Positions 45,517 through 57,169 of a stretch of 64,000 bases of DNA are shown one piece after another (position 1 is the first letter of the stretch; each line of letters begins with the position of its first letter). Both the position numbers and the translations under genes were made by a program. This DNA comes from Apostichopus japonicus (taxonomy: Eukaryota > Echinodermata > Holothuroidea > Aspidochirotida > Stichopodidae). A model generated the notes under the pieces. It was given only the letters and a program-made list of their open reading frames with translations, made no database searches and was not told where the DNA came from. Location: positions 16,854,265-16,918,264 of the forward strand of contig NC_092573.1 of NCBI RefSeq assembly GCF_037975245.1, in the 5' to 3' direction.

Positions 45517-47515
45517 TCGCCCTAAATATCAGTAGTAAAAGATGTATTTTTGGAGCTTCAATTTACACATTCGATACAGTGCGTACTGTGTATAAAGTAA
45601 TGAATAAAGTAACCAATGGATTCTATATAGAGATATATATAGTCCACGATTGAGTCAGGGAAGCAGGGTGGATTATACAAGTTATCTAATTTCAATCATG
45701 TGTCCCCTTTGCTTGAAACATGGCAAATAAAAGCGATACAGGAAATGACTGAACAATTGAGAATTAAGGGTAACTTGGTCGTCGCCCTCGGAAAACTCGG
45801 AACGGAAAGCATAATTCATTACTAATAAAAATACAAATGAAAAATGACCATCAAAAATGTGGTGGATGCATGTCGACCCGTTTTAACGTATATGAAATAT
45901 TTTTTATCTAATACTCATACCTTTAACTCATTGATTGTAACAAATGTCAGAACCTATCGGCTTCCGTACTGCTCTCAGGGAGGACTGTTTAACATACCAC
46001 TGAACCTTGTTTAACATCAATCAAAACGGCTGGACTACTTAGCTCATCAGAAGCAACCCAAAGTTCAACGAACAAATTTCAGTATAAGAATAACAAATAA
46101 AACATTTTCAAGGGCAAATGGTGTCGGATATCATCCGTGGAGAAGGGGGGAGAGATCCAGTTTTATAAGAATGTTCTTTGGTTGAGTTATTAGAATTCCG
46201 AAAACAACTGTGGACTTGAATTAACAGAAGACTGAATTGATGTTACGACGCCTCATCAATTAACCGTATGAGCATGTCAGATGTGCAGAAAAAAATCAAC
46301 AGAAATGTGAGAGATTGCGATCGAGCTTTCTACAAGAAGGCAAATGTTTGATTAACTTGATAACGTCAGAGGTAGAGAATAATTTCAACAAAAAAAAGAA
46401 AAAGCTGACGGGAGAAAAACAGAAACAAAGCAAAGGACAAACTCTTAGTTATTTTGCAGACGAAAATATTTAGAGATGTGAGTTGAATGTGTCGAGTCAG
46501 AGTCAATCTGTAACATAAGGCTGATTGCGTGCACACACACACACACACACACCGACACGCGTAATTTGGCTAAACCGAACCCAAAAGTTAACTGTATTGT
46601 TAACATACAGGTTTATCTTTCCTAAAATGTGAAAGCGGTGTATCTTAATTTCCTTTTTTGGTTACACGTGAATTAGAGTCAACTCCCCCTCCCCTCTCTC
46701 TGTCGAAATTTAGGAAATGTGCTGTAAACTCGCATTCAGCATTCGATCTTATCTGATAAACATTAGAGAATCAACACCCTTTTGGACAATGTTTGACAAT
46801 ATGGCGCTTCAAAGCACTATTATTGACTGTATGAACATGCAGTTTCTATTTGGTAAATGTTTGGCAGTACACTTTCAGTTTCATTGCTTCGAAGCGTGAC
46901 ATGAACGTACACTGGCCACGCGGTACTAACATATAGAGTCTTAGACCATTCACTATTATGGTTCACAGATCTATGGTTAACCTATTTCGACCTGCTAAAC
47001 CCTCCCTAGAGCTTTGAAGGGGGGCAGTTGGGGATAAGGGTGAGGGGAAGTGGATCGCAATCATTAGGGTTGAAATATTATCACGTAGATATGCTGCCAT
47101 ATAGTACTATATCTCCTACTTACACCTTCTGTCTATTTGCCCATTGAAATATGATACATTCGCAAAGTTTTCTTGGCCTGTATATAAAAATTCATCAAAG
47201 TTCAACGTTTTTTCCCCTTCTTCTTCGAAATATATTACTTTCCTCTGTGAATACATGATGTTAATATGCATAAAGTAGAACAAAGACAACTTCAATACAA
47301 TTTTCATGATGACTTCATTCACACTGCTGTTACCAGATGCATTCACAAATATTATCCCCAAATTTAAAATATTCATAACTTCGCGATATCATATTTTGTA
47401 AGTACGTGTTTGGCCAAAAGATGTTGACGGTATGGATCATCAGTCATGCCCAGAATTAACGGTGAAGCGATGTCATATCGGTCTTATCTAGTTCCGCGAC
47501 TTGAGGTGGACAACC
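45517..47515. other. No gene recognised
   Basis: A (CA)n tract at 46531-46552 and short ORFs without motifs are the only features. No transposon ends were seen. Confidence 0.4.
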
Positions 47516-48045
47516 CAGCTAACACACAACGTAATAATAACGTTATTTTTTGGTTGTGGTTACGTTGGTGTCCGCCCAACGTAACGATAACGTAAATAAA
47601 ACGTAGCCAACTTACGTAATATCACAACGTTTTTAAAACGTTTCAAAGAAACGTTTAAATAACGTTAAATAAAGGTTACGTTTTTAAAAACGTTGTATTA
47701 ACAGTTTTATGATTCGTTATATTTACGTTTATATATTACGTCCACACAACGTAAAGTTTCACGTTGACATTACTTTGTTTGGTTACCTCATGACGTAACA
47801 GACTTTACGTTGTATAAACGTTAGCACATTCCGTTATATTTACGTTCGAATATTACGTCCACACAACGTTAAGTTTTACGTTGACATAACGTTGCAGTTT
47901 AGTTACCTCATGACGTAACAGACTTTACGTTGTATGAACGATAGCACAGTCGTTATATTAACGTTTGAATATTACGTAAATACGACGTTGGTGAAATACG
48001 TAAATACGACGTTGGTGAAATACGTAAATATTACGTTCTAACTTC
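47516..48045. repeat. ACGT/AACGTT-rich palindromic tract, probable MITE end
   Basis: It begins CCCAGCTAACACACAACGT. Dozens of ACGT cores follow (AACGTT, TTACGTAA, AAACGTTT). A block of about 110 bp (ATATTACGTCCACACAACGT to GACTTTACGTTGTA) is repeated at about 47733 and 47851. The CCAGC(T)AACAC start resembles a widespread marine-animal MITE type. The opposite end was not found. Confidence 0.6.
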
Positions 48046-48332
48046 GTCAAGAAGATAACAAAACAAGATAAGTATTGTTTGATGTTTCCTGTTTAAAGAA
48101 GCCAAATTCAAAATGTTTCTGTGGTTGTAAAGTAAGCGCTTACTTTTAGCTTATCGTGTTATACAGCACTTACGTTGTTATACATTCAGTTCCGTGCATA
48201 TGCCTAAATCACAAACTGTTCATATCGTTACATATGGTTTTAAGCACAAAAGCAGGCCATGTAAGGCCCAATCGCTGCACTCAAAGGCAACTGCCTGCAG
48301 TAAGCACGCAAATTATTGGTAGCATGGTGGGC

Positions 48333-48909
48333 TCATAATTGACGCACTTAAGGATTTGATCAACGATATCTATCAAGGAAAAATCCAAATCACTCAACTG
48401 TATGTGTTTTTCATAACTGTAGTTCCTCAGAAATGTTATGATCTCAAAATATTTAAGGTTCTGTGCTTATGCACCGTACAATTGAGCAGAATTTGACCAC
48501 AAAATGTCTGTCGTGTCAAGTTCTTTCATACCTCTAAATTGACACATTCGTCGATAAGCTAACTGTAGTTTAGGCCTTAGTATACATCCATTGACTTTAG
48601 ATGCTGTTTGCTATGCTCTGAACCTCTAAGCTCAGACAGGTCAGGTCCCAGAGAGTCGTGTTATCATATTGAGGTAATGTTTGTTATTTTTAGGATGTAA
48701 GATTTCCAAATGCCCAAAAAACATGCAAAGCTGGGGGAGGGTGTTAAAAGCTTAAAAAATACCACAATTTGGTCAGCAAATAGCTGAAATGGATTAAAAC
48801 TCATGCAATATGTAATTCTGCTTGACTGCAAAAAGTTTAGGTGGCCTGCTGTATCTAATTGCTAGTAATAATTGAAGGTGCGTCAATTACGGGGGTGCGT
48901 CAATTATGA
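48333..48909. mobile_element. MITE with TCATAATTGACGCAC ends
   Basis: A 15-bp perfect inverted repeat, TCATAATTGACGCAC (48333) and GTGCGTCAATTATGA (ending 48909). A second copy of GGTGCGTCAATTA sits just inside the right end. 577 bp, non-coding. No target duplication is visible. Confidence 0.6.
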
Positions 48910-49384
48910 AGCCTTTACTATACATAGCTGACGGTGTAGGCGTGGTTATTAGGCTGAGCATGGGCAGTACATAAACATGCATAAAGGCGCCAGTTTCGGA
49001 AACTACTAAAAATATTTCACACCTTATTCCAATGAAGCCTGCTTTGCCTTTGACTGCTGATTGGTCAATAACTATCACGTGAATTCTTCAAAGACGACGT
49101 GCTGAGCCGACGACAACAGGTTCAAATACTGTTGATGGACGCTTACGTGCAAGAAAAAAATGATATAATGGGTGTTGAAAAACTTTAATCCAAATGTTCA
49201 AGGTAAGTTTCATTGATAAATATACACACATCAGCAAGGTCTTAGATATTTGTGTAGTAAATGACATACTTTAGGTAATTTCACGCCTCTATTTAGTGTT
49301 CAGCGTAGCGTTAGTTAGGACTAGCCTACTCAATGATTGTGCGCCTAACGTTATGCTAATGTTATGTGTAAGCATACAGTAGTA
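48910..49384. other. No gene recognised
   Basis: No convincing exon or bounded repeat. Confidence 0.35.
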
Positions 49385-49870
49385 GGATGGTGACTTCGAA
49401 GTTCGCCCACTTAAGACTTAAAACACCCCAAAACTAAATCTTCTGGTATAAATCATTTGAAAATATACTTCATATGGTGGGAGAATTTTGTTATAGTACG
49501 ATACACGGCCAAACTTTCTTTCCTGCAAACTGTTTTCACGTTGTTTTCCAAGAAGATTCTTCGTGATTGTGGGACTGGTATTTCTTGCTAGAGTATTGCG
49601 AATTTCGGCCACGCAACCTACAGTGTGGCGCTGGTAAAAATTGGTGGCGCTGTTGCTCTTTCAGTAATTATAACAGACTTCATAGATCTTCGTCATTTTA
49701 TTGACAAATATGTAAGTAATTTCTTGCACACGGGTCATTTTGGAGAGAAAATAACTGTAGCTTCGTACTTTTTGGTGAAATTTGGCTCTTCCTGTAGGTT
49801 TTCATGGTGAAAATCATGTATTTCTTAGGGTGCCCGAACTTCGCAGTATGGCGAACTTCGCAATACTGAC
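49385..49870. mobile_element. Longer copy of the CCGAACTTCGCAGT MITE family
   Basis: The left end is CTTCGAAGTTCGCCCACTTA, and the right end contains CCGAACTTCGCAGTATGGCG. The segment 49690-49850 is the inverse of 8890-9030 (shared GACAAATATGTAAGTAATT, CACGGGTCATTTTGGAGAG). Non-coding. Confidence 0.6.
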
Positions 49871-51479
49871 TATACTACTAGCATTTAGTAATGTATGTAT
49901 GAATGACAATGAAGCTACACTGAATAACAGCATTTGACTTTGTGATTAAGCTAGCCTAGTCCACTGCAGCTCTATACAAATCAATGTTTTACTATGCCTA
50001 GTTAACTGACTTTGTACACAGAGCTTAAATTTTTGTAGGAGCCTTAAACTGCCTAAAAAAAGGTTAATTTCTGTGGTTAGATTCACAACATCAGACCCAG
50101 GCACCATACTGTACAGTGTACTAGTAGGCCATATTGTTACCTGCCTTTTTTTGCTGCATGAAACTGAGAACAGGTTGAAGAAATGTTTGTGATTTGGCAA
50201 TGTTTTGCAAACCAAAAATCTGTGATATTATATGAAGCTTTATTGTCCAAAATATATTGACTTATGCTGCTGTTGTTTGTTTAATTCCCCACTTTTGTGT
50301 GGGCCTTAGTTACATTAACCTGCAGTCTTTGAAATATCTGAGAATGCCTTTGGGGAGTCTCTAATACTTCTGGGCCAAGTACTCATTCCATTTTCACATA
50401 TGGTTTGACATATTCGAACTAACATGTTGTTTTTTAACCACTCCTATAACTAGCACAGTTTACCTAACGAAATGCTGCCCATCGTTCGTTTGGCAATTTT
50501 TACACGTCTGGTGGAAAACCAATCAGAAAGCTTCTTTGAGGTAATTTCAATCACGTCCGCTAAACCAAAGTTTTATCTTTGAGCGTCTTTAATGTTGTAT
50601 CCAAGGCTCTGAAATGGAATATATACTGGACTTACAACTGGGATTCTTCTCGTAATTAATTGGAGACGAGATATATTTAAACATATTTTCACAACCAGTA
50701 CATATATTGAGAACGCTACAGCTGTGCTATACAACATCTTTGCAGAACTTAAAAAAGGACCGATCATGCGCATTAGGAACCAGAACCGTATCTACGGCTC
50801 TGTTTGGACCCAGAACCAGACATGTCCTTATTAGGACCCAGAGCCGTATCTGAAAACGGTAAAGATCCCTGTGTGCAGTAATTAATGCGTTTAAACAATC
50901 AATTTCTGCTAATAGGTCATCACAGCTAAATCAACATATGCATCAATATGCGTGCATGACCTCCTTTTTCCTCCTCTTTTCTTTAATCTTTTCTACTATG
51001 TTGCAGGTTTTTTTTAACGAAGGTTTGATACATTTTGCCATTTAAAACTTTTAAAATGAATTTAATTCTATCACTTAGCTTTCAATTTGTTAGGTTACAA
51101 AGTGCTCCATTCATGTGCTGTCCACTCGATGAGTATAAATATAAACTGACCCCTCGTCCAATTCAACAGTGTTAGCAAGGGTTGTATAATTTTGTTCATA
51201 TAGCTTGACCAAGGATAACTCAATTACCATCTAAAGTAAGTAAATAGCTTGGAAAAAATACCTCACAAGTGTTGACGTCACTGAACTAACAGTCAAAATA
51301 AGCTGAGAAATGTTAGTTACGGAAAGAATAGAAAGATGCCCCCCCCCCCTGTAGGGAATTTTACCCACCATGTTTTTCGGTTAGCTGACCATTACGCTGA
51401 CAGAATCAGAATTGGAATTTGAGAAGAAAATGTCATGTCTTTGCTCAAATAAAGAGTTATCCATTAGTAATTTTACGCT
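49871..51479. other. No gene recognised
   Basis: GGACCCAGAACC / GGACCCAGAGCCGTATCTG repeats weakly at 50775-50860. Otherwise featureless. Confidence 0.4.
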
Positions 51480-51890
51480 TTGTTGTTTTATTTGAATTTT
51501 TCATCTTGGTATTACCATGGCAACAGCCCTATTAACACATGACAGTGACCTTAAATGATTCAGATATTGACTGCAATCAACGGGCAGCGCCAAATCAACG
51601 TAAAAAAGACAATTAGTTTGTATTTTTGGTTATATGTATATTATATGATATTTTTCTCAAAGTGCAAATTTCATCATGGCTATTGCCATGGCAGCAGCCC
51701 TAATTAGGGATGACTTTGACTTTCCTGATTGTGATTGGTTTCACCAGGGCAGCTTCAAATATATATTCTTAGACACTAACGTTGTGCTTTTATGTTATTT
51801 AATTACAAAGATGTGACATTTTGTCAAATTCCAAGTTGTAATGAATGAGTTGCCATGGCAACAGCGGCCACACCCACCATTAATTGAAAG
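51480..51890. repeat. Three diverged units of about 170 bp with CCATGGCAAC cores
   Basis: TTACCATGGCAACAGCC (51513), TTGCCATGGCAGCAGCC (51685) and GTTGCCATGGCAACAGC (51849) recur at about 170-bp spacing with similar flanks. The third contains a perfect RFX X-box palindrome at 51849-51862. Confidence 0.55.
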
Positions 51891-52319
51891 GCAGACAAGG
51901 GGGAGGGGTGTCCGTTGGCCCATCGTCTAATTAAATCTGATGGTCCCACCCAACTTTGCACGAAATTCAATGGGACGTAATATTTTCTGTATTTTAGTTA
52001 TGGTTAATAAGTACGGTACCTAAAGTAGAAGTAATAAAATGATTATAACGCAACGGATTTCTAGATTTAGAGTTAGTCGTACAATTGTGTTTGGCTATTT
52101 CATGGCTAGATCAGATCACGCGACACAAAGTTATAACCGCCAATTTCGCCAATTACAGAATGCATTTAGGCTTTTACCTTGAGGCCAGGGTATAAATACT
52201 CATTTATGTGTGAACACAAAATAGATTTAGTTATAAAAACCGCAAAGATCCATTAAATAGTAACGTTGAAATTGCAGGGAATTTAAACTAAAACCATATT
52301 ATTCTGGCAGACGAGAAAT

Positions 52320-53129
<810 letters not shown>

Positions 53130-53620
53130 AACTTTATTGCCCATTTCAGAAAACAGAAAACGGAAATTTTTTTCCCGTCGACAGTAAACATTAAACAGCA
53201 GTGAATGCAAACACAATCATACAATAAACAAACTATAAGTGAACAACTACGAGAATAAAACTAAATAAGCAGAACCAGAACAGTAACAGAGGCAGCACAG
53301 AGGGCTGCAAGTGACAGATCACACACTGTGGCCAAATCGCTTTGCACGCGAGTTAAACAAGTGTATTGCCTCAGGTAAGAAAGAATCACGGAACCTGGAC
53401 GTTTTAGTATTGGGCACCTGTAATCGTATCCCGGATCTGTTGAACATGATAAGACTCTGAAAAGGGTGTGTGTGATCTTCTTTTATATTATTTAGTTTCT
53501 TCATCAGACTCTCTTCATATATGGATGAGAGTGACGGAAGGCTTGAACCAATGCAACGTTCAGCTATCTTCCGAACACGTTCCAGCTCTGCCCTGTACTT
53601 CTTCGGCATACTGCCAAAGA
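53130..53620 (-). mobile_element. LINE fragment A: C-terminus, 3' UTR and tail
   Basis: The minus frame ending at 53319 encodes RVRKIAERCIGSSLPSLSSI, HPFQSLIMFNRSGIRLQVP and FRDSFLPEAIHLFNSRAK. This is the carboxyl end typical of CR1/Rex-like LINEs (HPL...f..LpSGrR...p..rt.r...SFiP.Ai..lN). A 190-bp UTR follows with the polyadenylation-like AATAAA (complement at 53134-53139), and then the CGAT tail. It is 5'-truncated. Confidence 0.75.
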
Positions 53621-53624
53621 AATA

Positions 53625-54240
53625 ATAATAATAACTGTTTTTTGTATAGCGCAGGTATCCAGAGCGCAAGGCAATGTTCAAATGCGCTCCCATATAAAGG
53701 GTCTAACTGTGATATTTCTCAAAAAGGATAGTTTATAACTGTTTTTTGAGATCCGTCTTACTGGATGGAGAAATAGGTGCCTCTTGTTTGGCTATGAGAT
53801 TGTTCCACAGTCGTGGGGCCATCACGGAGAAAGCTCGCCCGCCAAAGTTAGTTGAATGAAATGATGGCTCCGCAAGCAAATATTTATTTTGGGACCTCGG
53901 CGATCTTGGTGGAATGTAACGATGGACTAATTCTGCTAAGTACAATGGAGCTTCCCCGTTGAGTGCCATAAAGGTGAGATACAAAATTTTAAAAAGTATT
54001 CTTGCACGTACAGGTAATCAGTGAAGTTCACAAAGTACAGGTGTTATATGGGCTCGCTTGGGAGTTTTCGCAACAAGGCGAGCAGCATTGTTTTGAAGCA
54101 TTTGTAATTTATTCATCAACTCATTGGTGATCCCGTACAGAAGGCTATTGCCATAATCCAGGCGAGATATTACAAGTGCCTGCGTGATCGATTGTGTCAC
54201 ACTTTTGCTGAGCTGCCTTCTATGACTATGTTTAAACCTA
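53625..54240 (-). mobile_element. LINE fragment B: RT C-terminal region with (TTA)n tail
   Basis: Minus-strand segments are SRLDYGNSLLYGITNELMNK, LQMLQNNAARLVAKTPKRAH and ITPVLCELH, then a stop in place of Trp, then LPVRARILFKILYLTFMALN, APLYLAELVHRYIPPRSPRS and FSVMAPRLWNNL. This is the standard post-RT domain (LDYCNSLLyGlp..LQ.vQN.AARLv, HWLPV..RI.FK, RS...L..P). It ends GCGCTATACAAAAAACAG(TTA)n. One in-frame stop and truncation make it dead. Confidence 0.85.
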
Positions 54241-54303
54241 ACACTTATGTACACACTGTACATATACAATTGGTTGAATTAGAAGACTTTACTATAAAAT
54301 GAA

Positions 54304-54478
54304 TTTCAACCAGTACATACATGTATGTACAGTACATACACTGTACTGGGTGTATATGTACAGTGTGTACATAAGTGTTAGGTTTAAACATAGTCTTCTG
54401 GCACTCATGGCACTCCGTACATATACACCCAGTACAGTGTATGTACTGTACACACTGTACATACCTGTACTGGTTGAA
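54304..54478. repeat. Foldback of about 60-bp arms rich in GTACA
   Basis: TTCAACCAGTACATACATGT... is mirrored by ...ACATACCTGTACTGGTTGAA around a spacer holding AAGTGTTAGGTTTAAACATAG. That spacer motif recurs inverted at 54225-54245, at the junction with LINE B. Confidence 0.7.
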
Positions 54479-54559
54479 AAATCCAAAACTTTGAGGATTT
54501 TTCATTTCAAAATAAGGCAAAACATCCTCCTGAAATTTTTTTTACAAACAGGGTGGTAA

Positions 54560-55738
54560 TATATCTCTTCCAGAAAAAATTATCAGATTTTTTCAACATG
54601 ACGCGTTTTGAGTTATTGGCCGTCAAAGACGACCTCTTTTGTGCATACATCGGAGCAGCTTAACAACTTCATAAATTAATATTGAGAACAGCTAGAACCC
54701 TGAAATTGTTTAGGTGTAAGAAATTTATACTTATAATTAAAGTATAAAACCCTGACAGCTCTGACATAGATACTTTGGTAATAAATTGGCATCAAAACCC
54801 GTACCTCATGCTGAATCGCAGCATGAAATAGCAACTTTAGAGTTGCACAGCTTGCAAAAATATTATAGGACAGCATTGTAATCTATCATTTTGTAATGTT
54901 TGTACTAGACATAATAACCTCTGAAAGAATCAAGTACCCTGAAGCAATGGTTTAGGAGCAATTCATCACTAAAATTAGCACATTTTTTAGTGAAAAGTAC
55001 AAAAATCGAATATTTTGACACTTTTAAGTTGACCTATTACTCCACAAGACAATATTTTTGTAGCCTAATTTTTTATTTTCTTATTCTATGGGATAAACTT
55101 TGTAGGCATCTGTAATAGAAAGGTAGTAGAATGTTTAATTGCTGAGAGATGAGACCTCAAAAGTCAACAAAATGCCGTGGTGGCGACAAATTGCGGAATT
55201 TCAAAGTGTGATAAATCGGCCAATTGTAAAGCAATGCAACTGAAATTTTCAGAATATGCTTATTTCATGGTGGTCCAAACATACAATAAATTTGGGAATT
55301 TTCCAAAGATGTCGAACTACAACATACCCCAAAATTTGGTGATTTGATATGGAATGACCCAATTGTAGAATATGAGCTTATTGCTGGAGTGTATCAGGCT
55401 GAACTACACTCTCTGAAGTCTGGAATCTAAGTCTTTTACATATTAAAAAACTACAGTATTTAAGTCATTACAACTTCCTGTGAGGGGGCGATAACCTCTC
55501 TGTGACATAAACTCTTGGTCTTTCTTATAATTACTAAGGCACATAGGAGATGACTATGACTAACCAAATTCGTAATACACATGGGATGCAACAGGTTGTC
55601 ATCTGTGGTTCAGCATGAATAGTTCATGGAATTAAGACAAAGGGGGCTTCTACGAATATGATGTGGGTGTAGGGTGCATAAGTCATGAAAAGGAAGTAAG
55701 CAGTTACTCTTAAGACAAAGAGGCATGGAAGCAAATGT
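54560..55738. other. No gene recognised
   Basis: AT-rich, without exon-like frames or transposon ends. Confidence 0.4.
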
Positions 55739-55744
55739 TTAAAG

Positions 55745-57130
55745 TAATATGATGGGTATATAACTACATACTACATTACATAATATATTGGGCTTAATAG
55801 TGTTAAATGCACTCGAGAAGTCAATGAAGATTGACCTCACAGACGTTTTGGGTTGGTCTAAGTGCTTCAAGACCCCATGCAGGTAAACAAGTATTGCATC
55901 ATCTACACCTCCTTTGCTTTGGTAGGCAAACTGATTTTCATCTATAACAACACCTTTTTCAGCTAGAAGAAGTTTTAGTACCACCCTTTCCAGACATTTC
56001 ATGATATTTGACTTGAGTGATATCAGACGGTAGTCATTTAAACATGAGACCACTTTTGTTTTAGGAACCGGGGTTATGATTGACGTTTTCCATATCTCGG
56101 GAAAACGCCCTCATCAAGTGTTCTTTGGAAGATTGGAGTGAACACTGGCGCTAGCTGAGAGCTACATGTTTTTATTTACATATTTTGGACCCCGTCTGGG
56201 CCTGTGGCTTTATTTATCTTAACACTAGAAAAATATTTCCTGACAACAGTTTCATTTACAATAACTCTGTCACTACCAGTGTTAGCACAATTGAGACTAT
56301 TCCTCAATTTTTTATCAATTCCTGCATAAACCAATTTATCGCTACTCACATCAAACCTATAATAAAAATCATTCAAGTCATTAACCAGTTTTAGTCCATT
56401 TCTAATCGGTCCACTTTTATGTTTCCCTTTATAACCAGTTATACTTTGCATCACTTGCCAGGCTGCTTTCGAATTACCCCCCTCAAATTTATCTTCAATT
56501 TCTTTCTGTACTCTTTTTCACATCTCTTAACTTCCTTTTTTATCTCCCGCTGTTTTGCCTTTACAAGATCAAAATCCCCGCTTGAGAATGCAGCTTTCTT
56601 TTCATACACTAGGGATTTCAACTTTTTTGATAGCCACGGTTTGCTTTTTGGGAAAATGCGAAACGATTTCTTTGGGATTATCAGATCAGCACAGAAATTA
56701 ATATATTCAGTAACAGTTGTTGTAGTGTCCTGTAAGTTTGGATCATCAAAAACATTCCAGTCCGTGCACTCAAAACACCCACACAATTGGTCAACAGCTT
56801 CCTTGTTCCAGCTCAGTTGGTCTTCACAATGGGTTTGGATCTTTCTAGTTCACGACGGTACTTGGGCGACATATGGATAATAGAGTGATCAGAACTACCA
56901 AGCGGAGCTAAAGTTTTTACTTTGTAATTACTTCCATTGACATTACCATAGCACATATCCAGTGTAGTGTTATTCCTTGTAGGCAGATCAATATATTGTG
57001 TATGAGTAGGCAGTAGATCGTCAATGGTGGTAGTGCGGGCATGGGTGAGAGAAGAGGAAGTCTGTGTGTGTGGGGGAGGGGGGGTCCCGAGGAGTTCTCG
57101 GCTAACATTAAACAGCACAAAAAAACAAAG
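55745..57130 (-). mobile_element. LINE fragment C: end of endonuclease to RT motif A
   Basis: Reading leftward: endonuclease end (LDMCYGNVNGSNYKV, LAPLGSSDHSIIHMSPKYRR), linker (ADLIIPKKSFRIFPKSKPWL, KKLKSLVYEKKAAFSSGD), RT start (LNDFYYRF, KATGPDG), finger (LNDYRLISLKSNIMKCLERV) and motif A (FIDFSSAFNTI). The order is that of a CR1/Rex1-like LINE. Frame changes near 56830, 56450 and 56080 and loss of everything after motif A, including the YADD box, show it is dead. Confidence 0.85.
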
Positions 57131-57169
57131 AAAGGGAGAATAGCGTATTGTCAAAATGTTTACGTTCAT

